Of a DNA stretch of 64,000 bases, positions 59,286 to 64,000 are shown piece after piece. Position numbers and translations under genes: made by a program. This DNA is from Flabesymbios commensalis (Eukaryota; Annelida; Polychaeta; Terebellida; Flabelligeridae). The notes beneath the pieces are model-generated. The model saw only the letters and a list, made by a program, of their open reading frames with translations, was not told where the DNA came from and made no database searches. The stretch covers positions 32,057,137 to 32,121,136 of the forward strand of contig OZ024914.1 in NCBI GenBank assembly GCA_964017125.1, given 5' to 3'. The first letter of the stretch is position 1. Every line of letters begins with the position of its first letter.

Positions 59286-60165
59286 TCATGTACATCTACA
59301 GCGAGGCTTAAATATTACGAAATGCTAAAAAAAACTTCATATGATTTATTAAATAATAAGTAAGTAAAACAAAACAAAATATATAGGCACATAATTTAAT
59401 CTAAATCAAGACGATAATGTATTTCACAGAAAATTGCCTCGCAGATGGCTATATCTTTCCAGTCATTATTGTACCGGTTGATAGCGTATAGCAGGAAGTG
59501 ACTCAGAAAGACCTTGTTAAGGTCTAAAATAAAAAAAAACGTTTTAAAATTACTGATCTGTTACAACTGGTCATTCGAAAATATTCGAAAATGATACATT
59601 TCTTGATAATACAACTTTTAAAACTATGATTTTTATATTTTATCAGATACAAATGTAAATATTGTTCTTCATCATGTATATTATCTATTTCGCAATGAGC
59701 AGATTTGTAGACTATGTCGTTTGCTTATACCAAAACTAACCGATATTTGTCAGAGACATATTATATTTGACCGACATCCAGTTAAAAATAAGTAACTTAT
59801 TTGTCGGTAAAACACTGGATCAATGTTGGGTCAGTATCCATGAGGCTGTGCCAGCATGGAGCCAGTGCTGGACCAGCGTTCGTGGTTAGCTGAGGGAGCA
59901 CGTAGAATCCCATCACGTTCTGGTTGTCCAGAGGATGATAGTGTGGATCACAGTGTTTTAAGGGCGCACCGGATCGCAGACGAGACCATTTTACAGAGTT
60001 TTTAGCGGAGTGGCTGATGTTTTTTGTCCTGATACGAAGTGACGGAAGCGACATGAGACGGTTGGAGGATGAGACTCCATTAGTGAACATATTCTGGCAG
60101 AGAAAGCGATTCGTGCGCGTGCTGCAAATCTATAAAACTCGCACAGAGAGATCTGTCCTACTAAG

Positions 60166-60265
60166 CACAAAACATTTGTATACAATTTATATAATGTTGG
60201 ACCAACGTCGAAGACGTTGGGCCGACGTTTTACAAATGTTATACAAATGTTCTGTGTTTGCTGGG
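60166..60265. mobile_element. CCCAGCAAACAC-family MITE (copy)
   Basis: AGCACAAAACATTTGTATAC at the left and GTTCTGTGTTTGCTGGG at the right, with TTGGACCAACGTCGAAGAC and GTTGGGCCGACG in the centre. The left CCCAGC has mutated. Confidence 0.7.
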
Positions 60266-60949
60266 GTGGGACAAAGTTAAAAGGCAGGAAGCTCTAAATG
60301 GAACACACCGTAAGTGTCCGTCTAGAAGTGTAATGGCTGTTTTTGATCATAAATGGTAACGAAAAAGAGTTCATGTGTATTGGGATACAAAGTTTTATAA
60401 TAATACGAACGACCTATGGAAATATATAGACCTACTGGGCTCGTTATTGGTTTACAGCCAGTACTTAGTAATTTAAAATGATAATAATTTATTCACGGTT
60501 TTAAATCAAAGTATAGTATGTACGGATAATAAACATTAGCGTTTCATTGCCTAACCGTAATTTCGTGTCAACGCCAACTTGCACATGTAATTTGTTTTAC
60601 CACATCCATTAAGCAATAATTTATTAGTAATACTTTAAAACCAAGAATATAATAATATTTCAAACAAGCGTCAGTCACTCAATTGCACACACGTACTCAG
60701 AAAATCTTGTACTAGACACCACTTTATGTGTCTCAAATAAGAGGATTTGTTCAACTGATAACAATATAAATTTGCCTGATACTGGTCATCCCTCGAAGAT
60801 TATCGTTAAGCTTACTGCGCGACCTCCACTTTGAATGACCTACTTGTGCCAAAACCAGATCTATTCATCCTGGGATTGAGATGTTGGGCATAATAATTGT
60901 GAAACGTGAAGATCGATATATAAGAATCTTGTCTGATTGATAAATGTTT

Positions 60950-61345
60950 ATCCCCCTAGATGCACAAGCAGATGCTCTGACAGTGTCAATGGCTAAATTG
61001 AAGGGAACGATAAAGATCATCATGACATGTATTGAGAAACCACCACAAGCCATCGTACTAATCGTAGCCATGTAGAGCGGCTCATCCTTCACGCGAGACT
61101 TACCGTGGCCGCTCACGTGACCGCGGGTTCTCCAAGTCAAGGTCAGGGTGAGAGGGCGCACCCTGGCGACTATTATGTAGCCAGCCCATCTGGTCGCCTG
61201 TCACTGAAAATTGACCCCCGAGTAGCCATAAGCAATATTACAGGGGGACATTAATGAGGTCAGGACTTTCACATCATTCTCAATCCCGTCTAATAGGGTC
61301 CACAGGGATCCAGGGCGCTGATCATATACAAGTAACAGGCTTCTG
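60950..61345. promoter_or_regulatory. Candidate regulatory block, GC-richer and repeat-free
   Basis: About 400 bp without recognisable repeats, with balanced composition and motifs such as GTCAATGGCTAAATTGAA, GACATTAATGAGGTC and CGCTCACGTGACCGCGG. A minus-strand frame (60865-61161) gives no recognisable protein. Function is inferred only from contrast with the flanks. Confidence 0.25.
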
Positions 61346-61460
61346 CGAGCTAGCAAGATGTCTCTTGCGATGTGCACGCCATATCTTTACCAGATATTCG
61401 AAATAAGGCGATGCGAACTATATAAGTAGCAAGGTTGTGTGGGCTAACAATTGTCTCAAA

Positions 61461-61572
61461 TACTTATCCCAGCAGAAACGAGAACAATGTTGTTTTAACA
61501 GTGGCCCACCGTATGTAAAGTTGGCTCAACACTAATCACACATTTGATCAACGTCGCCTGCTGGGGATAAGT
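61461..61572. mobile_element. CCCAGCAAACAC-family MITE (variant ends)
   Basis: TACTTATCCCAGCAGAAACG at the left is mirrored by CTGCTGGGGATAAGTA at the right. The interior has AACAGTGGCCCACCG and AAGTTGGCTCAACAC. Here the inverted ends extend past CCCAGC into ACTTAT. Confidence 0.65.
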
Positions 61573-62006
61573 ATATACATAATTATACTTACTGGTCGCT
61601 GTAGTTATTATGCCAAATACGATTCACTCTAAGTATTACAGTATGGTACACAATAAATGAAAGAGGAAGTTGCAAGGTTTATATACATATTGGTAGATGA
61701 GGTTCAAATTATAGTTCAAAAAATGCATAAATAACCAGGATGTAGATAATGATTGCTTTATTTAATTTTATTAAAACGTTCAATCATTAAACTGCCAAGT
61801 ACTTTCAACATGATTTCGTTAGACGGGATGCAAATTTAAATGTAGTTTAAATGTGTTTTAGCTTGCATATTTAACAAAACCATCTAAATAAAATAAAACA
61901 CAGTAGAGGTAAAACATTTCCAACATGTAATGAGAACAATAAATGTAATACAAAATATATTATGCACAGAAGTTTCTTATTGTTGCTTATCGCGTCCATT
62001 ATAGGT

Positions 62007-62750
62007 GTAAAACGGTACCCTAATGGTGGGCCTCGTTTTCGACACAGGAATAAAGAACAAAGCCAGGAATTAGGTTGTGGTTGTGGAAACTTCTCTTTTA
62101 TTCGTCGTACCCCTCGTTGTGTTCTTGAGTACATACACTGTAGGTTCGACCTACTTAACTTCGCTCACTTCTGGTACATATGCCAGCTCTGAGTATATCG
62201 AAGTTAGCAGGTCTCCCCCTGTGTCAATCTTCCGTTCTTAGGACGCTCACACACACTCGTCTTACGATCTTCTCACGCTCCTCCCTACACACTCAAATCG
62301 GCCTTTTTTAAAGTAAAAGTCGCCAACACAATTTCATCCCTTCCCCTGGGTCTGGCCAATGAAAAGACACCACGTACCCCTGAATTTAGACGTGTCCAGA
62401 CCTGTTCCCCATCTTGTTTTGATACTCTTCGTTGATTTTACTATCTTCGTAAATCGTTACTTAGTTCCAGGGACTACTTCAATTATTAGGCCCCGTTCTA
62501 ACAAGCTAGCAAAGGCAGAGGCGTTTTTAGAAGGTCAGCCCCTTACGATTGAGTCCCGGTATATTGGGGTGCACTTGGTACTTAGTTAATTATTTTTATG
62601 GTCTCGACAAGCTGGTCAGCAACTGAGCTGTGTTTACAAGGTCAGCCTCTTTCAATTTTAGCATCGACTCCCTACGGTACACTGATTATATGGTTTTCAA
62701 AACAAGTCCACTGGATTTGACGTTGGTAAAATAAAAAGGTGTCTTTTACA
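62007..62750 (-). mobile_element. Possible solo LTR of an LTR retrotransposon (fossil)
   Basis: Read on the minus strand, the ~744-bp segment starts TGTAAAAGACACC and ends GGTACCGTTTTACA, so it has the TG...CA ends and short inverted repeats of an LTR. An AATAAA signal lies about 110 bp before its 3' end, and a GC-richer transcribed-like part precedes it. No internal coding region or partner LTR is in the window, and a clean target duplication was not seen. Superfamily and age are not determined. It could instead be another repeat with TGTAAAA ends. Confidence 0.4.
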
Positions 62751-63003
62751 AGGCCATCCCTTATGCGTGCCCCAGAAATCTCTTTTATATAACATGAATA
62801 AATATATAATACGTAAATTAGATAAAACAGTGATATAAGGCTACACTGTTACATAGGTTTATTTTAATTAATACGTTTGTTAGTTTAAAATGATAACCAC
62901 CATTACATTGCTGATAACAACCACTATACTATTATTGTTGTTTCACCAATAAATGACCAATATTAAGTTGTTGTGAATAATATACGGGATTCATATACAG
63001 AAT

Positions 63004-63305
63004 ACGGCGTTGGCTCATCAGTGTCGGCTCGATCACTGAAGTTGAGCAACACCGGGCCCGGTCCATAATTGGATGGACGACCGCCTGGGACTACCAGGTG
63101 CTGTATACACTAGGACATGCGTGCAGCTCGTCTGACTGTCCTAGGGCTGGACGTAAAAGAACCTCAATGGACGTAGGCGCAGCTCAGCTGTATATCTCCC
63201 AGGAAAATGAGTTGGAATTTGAATGATAACAGGCCTTGCTAAGTTACTCTCGATGTTCAGCGCTCTGAACAGCTTACAGCTGGATTCATGCACTATATAA
63301 AATTT
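63004..63305 (+). mobile_element. 5S rRNA-derived SINE
   Basis: The first ~110 bp parallel 5S rRNA: CGATCACTGAAGTTGAGCAA, ACCGGGCCCGGTC, TTGGATGGACGACCGCCTGG and ACTACCAGGTGCTGTATAC. These cover the internal promoter region of 5S genes, but with too many changes for a working 5S rRNA. A body follows, and a 3' end GCACTATATAAAATTTTG before ATTC repeats. That end resembles the tail of the L2-type LINE at 52 kb, as expected for a SINE3-like element. Confidence 0.8.
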
Positions 63306-63422
63306 TGTTGATTCATTCATTTATTCATTCATTCATTCATTCATTCATTCATTCATTTATTCATTCATTCATTCATTCATTCATTCATTCATTCATTCAT
63401 TCATTCATTCATTCATTCATTA
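63306..63422. repeat. (ATTC)n tetranucleotide tail/array
   Basis: About 117 bp of ATTC repeat directly continuing the 5S-derived SINE. Confidence 0.95.
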
Positions 63423-63579
63423 AATCCTTCTCAAAGAGCATTTGTCTTTAAGTTATGAGCTTACACGTGTACTAAAATAATTGAATGAAATATGTAAATA
63501 TATCTCAACCTGTGTTAGTCATTATATTTTCCCAGCTGATGTATTTATTGTAGGACCGATTTCACAATATTATCTCCTA

Positions 63580-64000
63580 GCCTACATAGGGTCAAGGGGT
63601 ACTGGGATGATTGCTAGTAGTAGTACTCTTTGCCCCCATCCGGGGAGGGTCAGTAGGGATCTGTTCCGTCTGTTGAGTGCTGTGTACGGCATTGTACGGA
63701 AGCACTAGTCTACAGCAATCATTCAAGGGCAGCTGCAGCCTCCTGGTATCTGGCCATAATCTTCGGGCGGATTGCCAGTGGCGTACCCTGGTTCCTCCGC
63801 TCAACAGCAGAGCCAATGCAGCACCCGCATCAGTGCTAGCGCTGATGTAGGCCGTGGTAGCCTTAAATAACCGGCAATAGCGTGTTTGACATTAGGTCTC
63901 TCACGTGGGATGAATTGAGTTACCCAGAGGGAGTTATCCCTCATATTATTACTCTGGGGACTATCCGACCCGAGGATAGCAGAGCTGCGCGAAATGCCAC
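63580..64000. other. GC-richer segment at the right edge, unidentified
   Basis: Changes abruptly from AT-rich to balanced composition near 63590 and runs off the window. It contains GGGATCTGTTCCGTCTG, GAGTTACCCAGAGGGAGTT and GAGGATAGCAGAGC. Two short open frames lack recognisable domains. It may be the start of a repeat or gene lying beyond the edge. Confidence 0.3.

Noticed and set aside
63004-63115. Functional 5S rRNA gene
   Set aside because: Too many departures from 5S rRNA, and a SINE-like body and tail follow.

Overview
The window is animal nuclear DNA. It has spliced coding exons, CR1/L2-type and Jockey-type LINE remnants, tRNA- and 5S-derived SINEs, many short DNA transposons and long tetranucleotide arrays. 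It is AT-rich (roughly 37-38% GC by eye) and unusually rich in the palindrome TAGGCCTA. The repeat content suits a marine invertebrate such as a non-vertebrate deuterostome or a mollusc, but the species cannot be fixed from this sequence alone.

Host genes are sparse. The only secure gene is a Dbl-family RhoGEF on the minus strand at the left edge. Two phase-0 exons are visible (808-2625, then 280-495). They encode a long serine-rich, acidic N-terminal region that runs into a DH domain. The gene continues off the left edge, and its 5' exons were not found. A second candidate is an ATG-initiated exon with a clean splice donor at 32079-32235 (+), whose product I do not recognise.

The rest is repeats and unannotated DNA. 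2.9-11.9 kb: palindromic MITEs, hAT-like elements, a degenerate AAGTCTG repeat and a LINE tail. 12.3-16.9 kb: a nested cluster of long foldback elements built round inverted GTTAGACCATTTG motifs. 17.3-25.9 kb: two copies of a dispersed repeat, one split by a ~740 bp insertion, an AT-rich degenerate repeat and a Jockey-type LINE fragment. 27.3-37.2 kb: hairpin repeats, a 15-bp minisatellite, tetranucleotide arrays, a LINE fragment with an internal tandem duplication, an intact-looking SINE and GACGTC-type MITEs. 38.4-41.6 kb: a 3.2 kb array of a 42-bp unit flanked by two long inverted repeats. 43.5-49.1 kb: more MITEs, hairpins and a second SINE. 49.7-52.0 kb: an L2-type LINE whose RT is broken by two frameshifts. 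52.4-59.3 kb: compound satellites, a GC-rich repeat-poor stretch that could be regulatory, and a MITE inside a hairpin element. 59.8-64.0 kb: MITEs, another possible regulatory block, a possible solo LTR and a 5S-derived SINE.

The most unusual signals are a set of hairpins with different stems but a common apex close to GCTNACGC, the foldback cluster, the 42-bp array with 127/253-bp higher-order structure, and SINE tails that grade into tetranucleotide arrays. No CRISPR array, operon, functional tRNA gene or intact autonomous transposon was seen.
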